Positions 27,001-33,991 of a DNA stretch of 34,816 bases are shown here, one piece after another. The notes under the pieces are model-generated. The model was not told where the DNA came from and did no database searches. It was given only the letters and a program-made list of their open reading frames with translations. Positions within the stretch are counted from its first letter, which is position 1. Each line of letters opens with the position of its first letter. The stretch is from a virus, in the IMG/VR virus record IMGVR_UViG_3300027805_000043, positions 1 through 34,816 of that record; one strand, given 5' to 3'. Both the position numbers and the translations under genes were made by a program.

Positions 27001-30000
27001 AGCGCTCGATCGCCGACCTGAAGTGGGCGGTCAAGGCGCGCGACAAGGTCATCGCCAAGCTCAAGCGCGAGGCGCGCGAGATCGAGAAAACCATCCGCGC
27101 CCAGGTCACGGCCGAGGTCGACCAGCGCCCCGAGGTGCTGGCCAAGGCCGCGATCGAGAAGGCCGAGAAGGAGTTCGAGGCCGACCCGGTGGCGGCCGAC
27201 ATGAACATCGCCGCGATCGCCGACGCCTTCAGCTACCCGAGCGTCGAGGCCATGTACCGGGCGATCGAGCTCTTCGGCGACAAGCGCGAGGCCATCGACG
27301 GCTTGGTCGAGCAGCGCATGCTCGAGGAGCACGGCGACCTAATCGACGAGCGCGCCATCCAGCAGGCCGCCAACGAGGCGGTGCACAACGAGGCCCGGGC
27401 CCGCAGCCTGGCCACCGAGCTGCGCACACAGCAGGAGATGCTGAGCGAGCGCGCCGACACCGGACAGGTCAACGCCCGCGGCGCGCGCATGACGGTCAAC
27501 GTGCTGGTCGAGGCGGCCAAGCAGTTCGGTGCCAACGTGATCGCGCGCACCCCGCTCAAGGACCTGCGCGCCACCGCCTGGAAGCACACCGCCGCCGAGC
27601 GCCGCGCCGGCAAGCGCTGGACCGAGGCCACGATGGCCGGCGACACCCAGGCCGCCGTGCAGGCCAAGCAGGACCAGATGCTCAACAACGCCGCGGCCAA
27701 GGCGGCGCTGGAGGCCACGGCCGAGTCGAAGAAGATCCTCGAGTTCTTCGCCCGGGTCACCAAGGGCAACGACGAGAAGACGGTCGAGAAGGGCAGGGAC
27801 CCCGACATCGTCAACGCGGCGCGCGCCGTGCTGGCCGCCTACGGCGTGCAGAGCCCGGCCAGCAAGGGCGCCGCGGCCTACCTGGAGGTGCTGCAGAAGA
27901 ACGACCCGGACACCTTCAACGCGGTGGCGCCGATGATGGCCGCGGCCACGCAGAACGCGCAGCCCTTGGAGGCGCTCACGTTCGAGGAGCTGCAGGGCCT
28001 GCACGAGCAGATCCGCGCCATGTGGTTCCTGGCCAAGCGCTCGCGCCAGATGGAGGTGGACGGCAACCTGCTCGACATCGACGACGTCGCGCAGGAGCTC
28101 TTCGCGCGCATGGAGGAGATCGGCATCCCCGACCGCATCCCGGGCGAGGGCATGGCCGTCACCCGGGCCGAGGAGCGCGGGCTCTTCCTGAAGCAGGGCA
28201 TCGCGTTCTTGCGCCGCGTCGAGCAGTGGGCCGAGGGCATGGACGGCAAGTACGGCGGCCCGTTCCTGCGCTTCGTGTTCCAGCCGATCAAGGACGCGGC
28301 CGACCGCTACCGCAAGGACCGCATCGAGTACCGCAAGCGCTTCCAGGCCCTGGTCGACAACCTGGCGCCGATCGTGGGCGACAGCGTGATCGAGGCGCCC
28401 GAGTTCGGCTACACCTTCGGCACGCCAGGCTCGACCGCGGGCACGGCGATGAACGAGATCCTGCACGCGATCGCGCACACCGGCAACGAGTCGAACAAGC
28501 GCAAGCTGCTGCTTGGCCGCGGCTGGGCCTTCGAGAACGCCGACGGCACGCTCGACACCACCGCGTGGGACACGTTCCTGCGGCGCCTGGTCAACGAGGG
28601 CAAGCTCGAGCGCGCGCACTTCGACTTCGTGCAGGGCGTGTGGGACCTGCTCGAGGACACGAAGCCTCTGGCGCAGAAGGCGCACCGCGACGCCTTCGGC
28701 CGGTTCTTCAGCGAGGTCACGGCCGACGCCTTCGTCGACCCCTTCGGCGTCACGCGCCGCGGCGGCTATGTGCCGGCCCAGGTCGACACGCGCCTGGTGA
28801 AGGACAACGCGCTGCGCAAGCTGGCCGAGGAAGAGAACAACTCGATGGCCTTCGCGTTCCCGCAGCCGGCCAAGGGCTTCACGATGGCCCGCACAGAGTA
28901 CAACCGGCCGCTGATGCTGGACCTGCGCTCGCTATCGCAGCACCTCGACAAGGTGCTGCTCTTCTCGCACATGACCAACCCGGCGCGCGACGTGCGCAAG
29001 CTGCTCACGCGCAAGACCGTGAGCCAGCCCCTGGACCGCATCCAGCCGGCGGCCATCGAGTCGATGCTGCAGCCCTGGCTGCAGCGCTCGGCGCAGCAGA
29101 TCGTCGAGACCCCGATCGTGGGCACCGGCAAGTGGGCCCGCCTGCCCGGGCTCATCCGCGCCCGCGCGGGCATGGCGCTCATGTTCGCCAACGTCTCGAA
29201 CGCGATCCAGCAGATCACCGGCCTGAGCACGGCCGCGGTGCGCGTCAAGCCCAGCATCCTGATGCGCGCCGTGGCGCAGTACGTCGCCAACCCGGTCAAG
29301 TTCAGCCAGGCCGTCTGGGGCGCCTCGCCCTACATGGACGACCGCGCCAAGAACGAGGTGGCGGTGCTCAATGAGCAGATGCAGGCGATCCTGCTGAAGC
29401 CCTCGACGTTCGAGCGCGCGCAGGACTTCAGCATGCGTCACGCCTACTTCCTGCAGACCGCGCTCGACAACGTGCTCTCGCCCATCGTCTGGACGGGCGC
29501 CTACAACCAGGCGCTGGCCGACGGCATGAGCAACGACGACGCGATTCGCTTCGCCGACTCGACCGTGCGCCAGACCCAGGGCTCGACGCTGCCCGAGGAC
29601 GTGAGCCGCCTGGAGACGGGCCCGGCTTACGCGCGCGTGTTCACGCAGTTCGTGGGCTACTTCAACATGATGGCCAACACCAACGGCACGGCGCTCAAGC
29701 AGCTAGCCGGCGAGGTGGGCCTCAAGAAGGGCGCGGGCCGGGCGCTCTACATCGTGATGATGGGCTTCATGGTGCCGATCTGGGTGGCCGAGGCGATCGC
29801 GCTCGCGTTCCGTGGCGGGCCCGAGGACGAAGACGACGACGGCTACCTCGACGACTGGCTGGCCGAGGTGTTCGGCATGGGCACGGCCAAGGGCCTGCTC
29901 GCGCAGATCCCGATCGCGGGCCAGTTCGCGGTGGCCGGCATGCAGCGCTTCAACGACAACCCGCTCGACGACCGCGTGAGCCTGTCGCCCGCGGTGAGCC

Positions 30001-30251
30001 TGCTCGAGTCCAGCGTCGGCGCACCGCAGTCGGTCTACAAGGCGATCGTCGAGGACGGGTCTGCGCAGAAGGCCGTCCGCGACGCCGCCACCCTAGTGAG
30101 CGTCGCCACCGGCGTGCCCGTCTACGCCCTGGCCAGGCCGATCGGCTACGCCGCGGGCGTGGCCCAAGGCCGCATCGAGCCCGAGGGCCTGGCCGACCTG
30201 GCGCGCGGCCTGATCACCGGCACGGCCAGCCCTGAGTCGCGCGCGCCTTGA
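21048..30251 (+). CDS. Giant internal virion/polyvalent protein (gp16 position)
   Basis: A 3067-residue protein in the place of T7 gp16 (1318 residues), probably packed in the head and ejected with DNA. Domains seen: an N-terminal helical part with hydrophobic segments (about 205-245); residues 596-723, resembling the region with FHYSKADRP and RSYFYVD that recurs in phage polyvalent proteins (possible ADP-ribosyltransferase-like fold, unsure); residues 960-1220 with LLGATSPNTPVRDNW and NFSGNLIGFRQRATIDVW, a conserved phage domain of unclear role. A zinc metallopeptidase HETGH (1690-1694) follows, with AESIEQY downstream as possible third ligand. The conserved helical C-terminus (1945-3067) has a likely membrane helix (about 2897-2923). 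Residues about 1597-1663 are coded where another gene overlaps, and their composition is unlike the rest. No gp16-type transglycosylase motif was recognised. Confidence 0.82.
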   Translation: MTDYLQLARERAAGAPPSDAANPYMGIAQENQRRQETQVRAAVERALKDDPDLAAERQRLSQTSGLPLSVVERNLEEIRRKEAARALDIARMMRDSPVLARQLLDPSFTTVAQDDIGVLGQIERFARDLGGAAKAGVFRASRGAAGTFQAGLELVAPVLDPLESVTAIGGNPLRRLAEGFAMQGAAAGRTAEAARPRADGNIASGFFSGIESLTQNLLALPMAFLPGGQGAALTMMTAGAGGVAYQDAREKGLPMSQALPFATSQAAIEYATEKLPLGALLKDVRAGAGFLQILGRQIALEVPGEQIATVLQDLNEWAVLNPDKPFSSYLEERPSAAAQTLVATIVGAGGNVAVVKGLEAAISRLAADGANMQRAGMAGQALQRAFELAGQSALRERSPEQFRALMGQMSGDAKVYVDGEVLNQLPPEALAVLPASVRDRIAVAAATGDTVEINVADALTVAPGTPLAEALTQHARTSPDAPSAFEAQTAGEQAQVFLQQEAERVIQQAQDQAAARASQEAVKAEVKRQLAATGRFRDAVNEGYATWASAFYTAYGSRLGMTAEQFFQRYPLRILGAAPGQQTGVLNAPRLGRLDGIEGFHYSKADRPTIITSAFGTGLEGSAREQYLNAADRRLRQRSYFYVDKGTGINPEAGVGGRAQRVNLDNVYDADADPLRLKTGRDQLGFESAVLDAGFAGYLTRMEGTQSGQVIMLGDQTFQAEVLGPMGRTQGRVVPAPAQRPAAGRDVVADALRARRDLPGGELTRQRWGEILQRLAPAEYEALAAAGVFEGEGRLYKDGLIRDFESRTQAPAYEQAAVERLQMVAARGIRETAERSMISAEERAAIDASAAATGVSVAEIEAAVRKTKMAHPVAQGWEPLTYSRTVVEGTGDDRKVMHEYKTISYQFSADADGKSLEPGTANYTRRVNAVARSMVEEVRTVFKRAARGDANARNILAQAGWYKAMRTRLRQEFGGLGDLFADLLGATSPNTPVRDNWFNAVDALRRASRGDFDQLIVQWEAYFDRVDALETDLRSWFNERQAEGLSKKAVKDLPEYKTKLATLRAAREFPDALLPKKESGSKYGFNGRNVARAMVDLWRVVKNADPDITRGGTAPKALNFSGNLIGFRQRATIDVWAARMLQRLAGRRRIPSVAETGVSGEMREDATTTLQFGFGQDVFAKAARDIRNDPELNTDPVLAKTNDDDLQAVVWFVEKEVWTVNDWTSAAGEGGSFELEANLTGTSQQARVKELRSIIDASPPTSDLVTAGQDTTEALKMIEDHERAHEAEIAELRKLQSGEVKGTKKRMIELGRIVRPPVEATRLIGNVERAKARLEAFNARKVAAKAELAALEREVDRFVGGLSIQMSKDTQGVDFVPTDADMARLAEAVRLAVYAPDDGSTVLGAKALSTQGRYGGIERSLDLEVVAREGYDANALWLEMLRQAQAARQDSTFLSRVLRANEAVDYQRHRPGVEIYFRSAADAEKLEKVLADLAQEGVEFLTVIVDGRRLANTMAGEMPAAVGVRLQYVPEFEQRYGMDDFGGLDDVALADKIKAKASELRALAERVSASVEGVSFAGQFWYDTQVAFSAEYQEKIDALTTGTAEGGADGVRGPQWTGQPVRAGLEGADRQVRETASGQPGGDVLGGDAQRPEPAGPDTGVLEQGPRGTFNPQTLELVLNPNADLSTFFHETGHFFLEVLADVASQPGAPQQIAEDYAKVLAWFGVTPEQWASFTLDEKRPYHERWAESIEQYVMEGKAPSVELQPVMRRFAAWLKSVYQSIKQFLAQRGVAQPGGETLGQGEADIPSVEVGRGGRAPSGGIFVSGRYYAGGEFLPEEYPGGKRTAKRLSAQTAGNIATLTVKANREGKYWIYARVAGQPRERILGSQPFDSVERALFVANEIVNERAQAAQDRGEMPHPTEVVVDTPLAQGDPPAGPNIQLNDDIRRVMDRMLATDEQIAQANEVAGLMPDEQADGEAAERLQKRSIADLKWAVKARDKVIAKLKREAREIEKTIRAQVTAEVDQRPEVLAKAAIEKAEKEFEADPVAADMNIAAIADAFSYPSVEAMYRAIELFGDKREAIDGLVEQRMLEEHGDLIDERAIQQAANEAVHNEARARSLATELRTQQEMLSERADTGQVNARGARMTVNVLVEAAKQFGANVIARTPLKDLRATAWKHTAAERRAGKRWTEATMAGDTQAAVQAKQDQMLNNAAAKAALEATAESKKILEFFARVTKGNDEKTVEKGRDPDIVNAARAVLAAYGVQSPASKGAAAYLEVLQKNDPDTFNAVAPMMAAATQNAQPLEALTFEELQGLHEQIRAMWFLAKRSRQMEVDGNLLDIDDVAQELFARMEEIGIPDRIPGEGMAVTRAEERGLFLKQGIAFLRRVEQWAEGMDGKYGGPFLRFVFQPIKDAADRYRKDRIEYRKRFQALVDNLAPIVGDSVIEAPEFGYTFGTPGSTAGTAMNEILHAIAHTGNESNKRKLLLGRGWAFENADGTLDTTAWDTFLRRLVNEGKLERAHFDFVQGVWDLLEDTKPLAQKAHRDAFGRFFSEVTADAFVDPFGVTRRGGYVPAQVDTRLVKDNALRKLAEEENNSMAFAFPQPAKGFTMARTEYNRPLMLDLRSLSQHLDKVLLFSHMTNPARDVRKLLTRKTVSQPLDRIQPAAIESMLQPWLQRSAQQIVETPIVGTGKWARLPGLIRARAGMALMFANVSNAIQQITGLSTAAVRVKPSILMRAVAQYVANPVKFSQAVWGASPYMDDRAKNEVAVLNEQMQAILLKPSTFERAQDFSMRHAYFLQTALDNVLSPIVWTGAYNQALADGMSNDDAIRFADSTVRQTQGSTLPEDVSRLETGPAYARVFTQFVGYFNMMANTNGTALKQLAGEVGLKKGAGRALYIVMMGFMVPIWVAEAIALAFRGGPEDEDDDGYLDDWLAEVFGMGTAKGLLAQIPIAGQFAVAGMQRFNDNPLDDRVSLSPAVSLLESSVGAPQSVYKAIVEDGSAQKAVRDAATLVSVATGVPVYALARPIGYAAGVAQGRIEPEGLADLARGLITGTASPESRAP
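25837..26034 (+). CDS. Small gene nested in the giant virion gene
   Basis: A 65-residue protein in the +1 frame relative to the giant gene. It starts MPSQLELLKEALTESEAR, continues GPDNPFVQGLRAQIARYEK and ends shortly after VEMYSAGMRS. AGGAGA at 25825-25830 lies 6 nt before its ATG. In its frame, third codon positions are nearly all G or C, as in real genes here, while the giant frame over the same bases has many A/T third positions and codes a low-complexity Gly-rich linker. It reads as a helical, charged small protein of a type I associate with phages but cannot name. It stops just before the metallopeptidase region of the host gene. Confidence 0.7.
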   Translation: MPSQLELLKEALTESEARSGPDNPFVQGLRAQIARYEKPPADNPVEMYSAGMRSAPSPQDPTPES

Positions 30252-30253
30252 GC

Positions 30254-30286
30254 GTGTCCGTGCATCGGGTGCTGGCGCATACCATC
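30254..30286 (+). promoter_or_regulatory. Two-part promoter-like motif, copy 5 (fibre and lysis group)
   Basis: GTGTCCGTG at 30254-30262, 17 bp, then TACCATC at 30280-30286, 2 nt after the giant gene's stop and upstream of the tail fibre. The second box equals that of copy 3. Confidence 0.55.
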
Positions 30287-30303
30287 CTGCGAGGAGTCGC
30301 ACC

Positions 30304-31098
30304 ATGACCGTACCATCGACCTCGCGGCGCGCGGGCCCGTTCCTCGGCAACGGCGTGACCACGACGTTCTCGTTCAGCTTCAAGACCTTCGACGCGAGCG
30401 ATCTGCGCGTCGTCAGGACCGGCGTGTCGGGTCTCGAGGTCGAGCTGGTGCTGAACAGCGACTACAGCGTCACGCTGAACGTCGACCAGGACAACGCCCC
30501 CGGCGGCACGGTCACCTACCCGCTCAGCGGCTCGCCGCTGCAGGTAGGTCAGAGGCTGACCATCGTCGGCGATCTGCCCTACGAGCAGACGACCGACTTG
30601 CTGGGCGGCGGCGCGTTCAACGCGCGCGTCATCGAGGACACGTTCGACCGAGTCGTGATCCAGATCCAGCAGGTGCAGGAGGCTGTTGGCCGTGCGCTCA
30701 AGGTGCCGGTGTCGTCCACGTCGATCGACAGCTCTTTGCCCAGCCCCCAGGCCAACAACGTCATCGGGTGGAACCCGACGGGCTCGGGGCTGCAGAACAT
30801 CGACCTCGTCACGCTAACCACCAGCGTGGCCTACTCGTCGGCGGTGTCGGACGTGTTCAGTGGGGACGGTGCGACGACGGGCTTCACGCTCAGCGCAAAC
30901 CCTGGCTCGATCAACAACTTGATGGTCTCCATCTCGGGTGTCGTTCAGACGCCCGGCATCGACTTCGACTGGACGTCTGGCACTGCGCTGTCGTTCACAT
31001 CCGCCCCACCCGCGGGCACCGACAACGTTCTGGTGCGCTACTCGCAGGCCATCCCGCTGGGTCAGGTCGGCACCCAGGACTACGGCTCAATCGTCTGA
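30304..31098 (+). CDS. Tail fibre protein (T7 gp17 N-terminus-like)
   Basis: A 264-residue protein. The first half (TTTFSFSFKTFDASDLRVV, LNSDYSVTLN, a DLPYEQTTDLLGGGAFNA segment, then a helical VVIQIQQVQEAVGRALK) matches the virion-anchoring N-terminal domain of T7-type tail fibres. The second half is a beta domain (VFSGDGATTGFTLSANPG, FTSAPPAGTDNVLVRY). It lacks a receptor-binding tip, so it probably acts as an adaptor for the protein coded 9 nt downstream. GAGGAG lies before ATG 30304. Confidence 0.83.
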   Translation: MTVPSTSRRAGPFLGNGVTTTFSFSFKTFDASDLRVVRTGVSGLEVELVLNSDYSVTLNVDQDNAPGGTVTYPLSGSPLQVGQRLTIVGDLPYEQTTDLLGGGAFNARVIEDTFDRVVIQIQQVQEAVGRALKVPVSSTSIDSSLPSPQANNVIGWNPTGSGLQNIDLVTLTTSVAYSSAVSDVFSGDGATTGFTLSANPGSINNLMVSISGVVQTPGIDFDWTSGTALSFTSAPPAGTDNVLVRYSQAIPLGQVGTQDYGSIV

Positions 31099-31107
31099 GG
31101 ACACACA

Positions 31108-32265
31108 ATGGCAACCGTCATTCAGCGCCGCCGCGGCACCACTGCAGAGCATGCAACCTTCACCGGGGCACTGGGTGAGCTGACCGTCGACACGACGAAG
31201 GCCACCGTCGTCGTGCACGACGGCGCGACAGCGGGCGGTTTCCCGCTGATGCGTCAGGACTTTGCCAACGCCACCGGCCAGCTCGCCGGCATGCGCAACA
31301 AGATCATCAACGGGAAGATGGAGATTGCGCAGCGGGGGACGAGTTTTGCTGCGATTGCCAACGACGCATACTCGCTGGACCGATACCAGCATGTGCAGTC
31401 TGGCGCTGGCGTTATCACTGCATCTCAGCAATCCGATGTCCCAAGCAGCAACGAGTTTCAATCCTCGTTGAGATATGCGGTCACGACCGCAGACACCAGC
31501 ATTGCCGCGAGCGACATTTATGCTGTTAGGCAACTGGTTGAAGGCTTCAATGCTCGCGATCTGATCGGCCGCACATTCACTCTGTCATTCTGGGTTCGAT
31601 CCAGCAAAACAGGCACGCACTGCGTCTCTGTCCGAAACATTGGCGACAGGTCTTATGTTGCGCAATACACGGTCAACGCGGCGAATACCTGGGAATACAA
31701 AACCGTCACAGTAAGTGGCGGCCTTATTACGGCAGGCACATGGAACTGGACAAACGGCATCGGCCTGGGCATTGCTTGGGCGCTTGCCTGTGGCACTACC
31801 AATCAAACCACCGCAGGCGCGTGGCAGACCGGCAGTTTCTTTGCCACCTCCAACCAAGTCAACTGCCTCGACAGCAACACCAACATCTTCGCCATCACCG
31901 GCGTCCAGCTTGAAGTCGGCAGCGCCGCCACGCCTTTCGAGCATCGGCCGTATGGGGTCGAGCTGGCGCTGTGTCAGCGGTATTTCCACATATTCAGCGA
32001 ATTCAACGTTGAGGGCTACGCCAACGCTGGAGCCACTCGGGCAGTAAGTGTGCCAATGCCATTCCCGGTGCAGATGCGCGCCACGCCTACGCGCACAGTC
32101 GTTACGGCTGGGATTCTTACAAACGTAAGGGCGTCAAGCACAGCATGGGCGGGTCTAGGCATTGAGGATCTAAATCGCACCTTTGTAAGCGCCAGTGTTG
32201 AAGCGGCGACGGCAGGATTGGCATCCACGGTAAATCAAACGGAATCGTTCTCGGCGGAACTCTGA
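31108..32265 (+). CDS. Receptor-binding tail fibre/tip protein
   Basis: A 385-residue beta-rich protein. The start ([36 protein letters not shown]) is of the short N-terminal type seen in many fibres and in the BPP-1 Mtd protein. Next comes [20 protein letters not shown] and a jelly-roll-like part ([36 protein letters not shown]), a combination frequent in phage tip proteins that bind surface sugars. Bases from about 31320 to 32260 are clearly less GC-rich and use more A/T-ending codons than neighbours, a sign of exchanged host-range sequence. No reverse transcriptase or template repeat was seen nearby. Confidence 0.72.
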   Translation: MATVIQRRRGTTAEHATFTGALGELTVDTTKATVVVHDGATAGGFPLMRQDFANATGQLAGMRNKIINGKMEIAQRGTSFAAIANDAYSLDRYQHVQSGAGVITASQQSDVPSSNEFQSSLRYAVTTADTSIAASDIYAVRQLVEGFNARDLIGRTFTLSFWVRSSKTGTHCVSVRNIGDRSYVAQYTVNAANTWEYKTVTVSGGLITAGTWNWTNGIGLGIAWALACGTTNQTTAGAWQTGSFFATSNQVNCLDSNTNIFAITGVQLEVGSAATPFEHRPYGVELALCQRYFHIFSEFNVEGYANAGATRAVSVPMPFPVQMRATPTRTVVTAGILTNVRASSTAWAGLGIEDLNRTFVSASVEAATAGLASTVNQTESFSAEL

Positions 32266-32267
32266 CC

Positions 32268-32663
32268 ATGTACCAACTCACCCACACCACCACCATCCGC
32301 CGCCTCGCGGACAACGCCTTCATCCCCGCAGACCCCGCGAACAGCGACTATGCGGCCTACCAACGCTGGCTGGCCGAGGGCAACACCCCCGAGCCCGCCG
32401 ACCCGCCGCCGCCCCCGCCGCCGGTCACGCTCGTCGCAATGCGGCAGGCGCGTCTGGCGCTGCTGGGCGCCGGCCTGCTCGGTCAGGTGTCGTCCGCCAT
32501 CGCGGCGATCCCCGACGCCACGGCCCGAGCGGCAGCAGAGATCGAGTGGGAGTACGCCACCGAGGTGCGACGCGACAGCCCGTGGGTGCTGCAGCTTTCC
32601 GCGGCCCTGGGCCTGGACGACGAGCAACTCGACGCGCTCTTCGCGCACGCCGCGACCCTCTGA
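32268..32663 (+). CDS. Tail fibre accessory/assembly-like protein
   Basis: A 131-residue protein. The N-terminal part has [20 protein letters not shown] followed by [15 protein letters not shown], a phrase common in small proteins coded right after fibre genes (XkdW/fibre-assembly-like). The C-terminal helical part has [19 protein letters not shown], found in the same families. It may help fold or attach the fibre tip, but proof is lacking. It starts 2 nt after the receptor-binding gene. Confidence 0.62.
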   Translation: MYQLTHTTTIRRLADNAFIPADPANSDYAAYQRWLAEGNTPEPADPPPPPPPVTLVAMRQARLALLGAGLLGQVSSAIAAIPDATARAAAEIEWEYATEVRRDSPWVLQLSAALGLDDEQLDALFAHAATL

Positions 32664-32678
32664 CCGGTAGGCCGAAGC

Positions 32679-32882
32679 ATGACCGAGATCGACCCCCGCG
32701 AGTTTGGCCGCCTGGAGGCCGAGGTTCACTCCCTGCGCGCCCAGGTGACCGCACTGCAGCAGGACGTGCGCACGCTGCTAGAGATGGCCAACAAGAGCAA
32801 GGGCGGGCTCTGGGCCGGCATGACGATCGCGTCGATGCTGGGCGGGCTCATCTCGTGGGTCGCCACGCACTGGGGGAAGTGA
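32679..32882 (+). CDS. XhlA-like small membrane protein
   Basis: A 67-residue protein with a coiled-coil N-terminal part (about 8-38) and a single membrane helix at the C-terminus (about 43-62, GLWAGMTIASMLGGLISWVA). Haemolysin XhlA-type proteins share this design and are usually coded with a holin and a lysozyme, as here. It is probably an accessory holin or lysis regulator in the inner membrane. Confidence 0.65.
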   Translation: MTEIDPREFGRLEAEVHSLRAQVTALQQDVRTLLEMANKSKGGLWAGMTIASMLGGLISWVATHWGK

Positions 32883-32883
32883 C

Positions 32884-33354
32884 ATGATCGAGACCTTGCT
32901 CGGGGGCGTGTTCGGTGGGGTGCTGCGCCTGGCGCCCGAGGTGTTCAAGCTGATCGACCGCAAGGCCGAGCGCGAGCACGAGCTGCGCATGACGCAGGCC
33001 GAGATGGAGTTCGCCAAGGTGCGCGGCGAGATCGCGATGCGCCAGGCCGACGTGCAGCTGCAGACGGCCGAGCTCGACGCGATGGGCGCGGCGATCCGCG
33101 AGCAGTCGGCCACTGCCCAGGCCGCGGGCTCGCTGGTGGCGGCGATCTCGGCGCTGGTGCGCCCGACCGTCACCTACCTGTTCCTCGCGCTCTACGCCGG
33201 CGTCAAGCTCGCCTCGTACCTGATCGCGATCGAGCAGGGCGGCAACTGGCGCGAGGTGCTGGTCAGCATGTGGGGCCAGGACGACCTGGCCGTGTTCAAC
33301 ATGATCCTGTCCTTCTGGTTCGTCGGGCGCGTCTATGAGCGGTCCCGTCAGTGA
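32884..33354 (+). CDS. 3TM-type phage holin
   Basis: A 156-residue protein with a hydrophobic N-terminus, a charged coiled-coil stretch (about 26-75), and two further hydrophobic segments (SALVRPTVTYLFLALYAG near 90, and FNMILSFWFVGRVYE at the end). RPTVTYLFLALY is typical of the Holin_3TM family. It would form holes in the inner membrane at the time of lysis. GGGGGAAG lies before ATG 32884. Its last 20 nt overlap the lysozyme gene. Confidence 0.75.
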   Translation: MIETLLGGVFGGVLRLAPEVFKLIDRKAEREHELRMTQAEMEFAKVRGEIAMRQADVQLQTAELDAMGAAIREQSATAQAAGSLVAAISALVRPTVTYLFLALYAGVKLASYLIAIEQGGNWREVLVSMWGQDDLAVFNMILSFWFVGRVYERSRQ

Positions 33355-33796
33355 GGCGGTCGACGTCGCCGCGGCGCTGTGCCGGCCCTTCGAGGGCCTG
33401 CGGCTGCGACCCTACATCTGCCCGGCCGGCTACCCCACCATCGGCTACGGCACGGTCTGGAAGCCCGACGGCACACGGGTGACGATGGACGACCCGCCGA
33501 TCAGCCAGGAGACCGCCGAGGCCTGGCTGCAGCACGAGCTGCGGGCCACCTACCTGCCCGGCGTGCTGAAGGCCTCACCGGGCCTCCTGGCGCGGCCCAG
33601 GGCCCTGGGCGCGCTCACCGACTTCGCCTACAACCTGGGCGTGGGCCGCTACCGTGGCAGCACGCTGCGCCGGCGCGTGGACGCGGGCGACTGGGACGGC
33701 GTGCGCGAGGAGCTCGTCAAGTGGGTGCGCGGGGGCGGGCGCGTGCTGCCTGGCCTGGTGCGCCGTCGTGCGGCCGAGGCCGTGCTCATGCCCTGA
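33335..33796 (+). CDS. Endolysin, T4-lysozyme-type muramidase (GH24)
   Basis: A 153-residue enzyme that would cut the glycan strands of peptidoglycan. The active-site pattern Glu-8-Cys-5-Thr (E20, C29, T35) is in place, with Cys where T4 lysozyme has Asp, an alternative known in phage lysozymes of this family. YPTIGYGTVWKPDG, ALTDFAYNLGVGRYRGSTL and a WVRGGGRVLPGLVRRRAAE segment near the end are family marks. There is no clear signal peptide, so release would depend on the holin. Its start lies inside the holin gene. Confidence 0.88.
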   Translation: MSGPVSEAVDVAAALCRPFEGLRLRPYICPAGYPTIGYGTVWKPDGTRVTMDDPPISQETAEAWLQHELRATYLPGVLKASPGLLARPRALGALTDFAYNLGVGRYRGSTLRRRVDAGDWDGVREELVKWVRGGGRVLPGLVRRRAAEAVLMP

Positions 33797-33825
33797 CCCT
33801 TTACCCCGCACAAGGACGTGCGACC

Positions 33826-33915
33826 ATGACCACCACCGTGCCCGCCTCAATGATCGGGGCCTTCGTCACCCCTGAAACCTACGGCGCCCGCGGCGTGCGC
33901 TTCGTCACGGGGTAG
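33826..33915 (+). pseudogene. Truncated tail-spike-like start
   Basis: A 29-residue reading frame with AAGGA (33813-33817) before its ATG. The protein contains FVTPETYGARG, which is the usual beginning of pectate-lyase-like phage spikes (there followed by a DGxxDDT segment), but here it runs into unrelated sequence and stops. It looks like the 5' end of a lost spike gene, cut at about 33890. A functional micro-protein is unlikely but possible. Confidence 0.5.
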
Positions 33916-33980
33916 CGCTCGAGCAGCACCACGTCGGCGTGGTTCTCGTAGCGGTACATCACTTCCTGGTCGGTTCGCAT
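33879..33980 (-). pseudogene. Truncated small phage protein
   Basis: A 33-residue frame, MRTDQEVMYRYENHADVVLL followed by ERYPVTKRTPRAP. The YRYENH and ERYPVTKRTP parts look like small phage proteins in which a longer, usually aromatic C-terminus follows. Here the frame ends abruptly in the region shared with the spike-like fragment on the other strand. Its start region is a copy of that of the next minus strand gene (see the 33971/34186 repeat). Confidence 0.45.
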
Positions 33981-33991
33981 AGTCGTTGTTA
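33971..33991. repeat. Direct repeat at minus strand starts, copy 1
   Basis: A 21-base sequence, including CGGTTCGCATAGTCGTT, that also occurs at 34186-34206 with one mismatch. On the minus strand it reads stop TAA, AACGACT-type leader, ATG and the first codons (Met-Arg-Thr). Confidence 0.85.

Noticed and set aside
31108-32265. A diversity-generating retroelement, because the tip protein begins like BPP-1 Mtd
   Set aside because: No reverse transcriptase gene or template repeat is seen in the window, and the C-terminus does not show the typical variable-repeat signature.
33797-33825. Transcription terminator after the lysozyme gene
   Set aside because: Only a 5-bp stem (CGCAC/GTGCG) without a T run is present.
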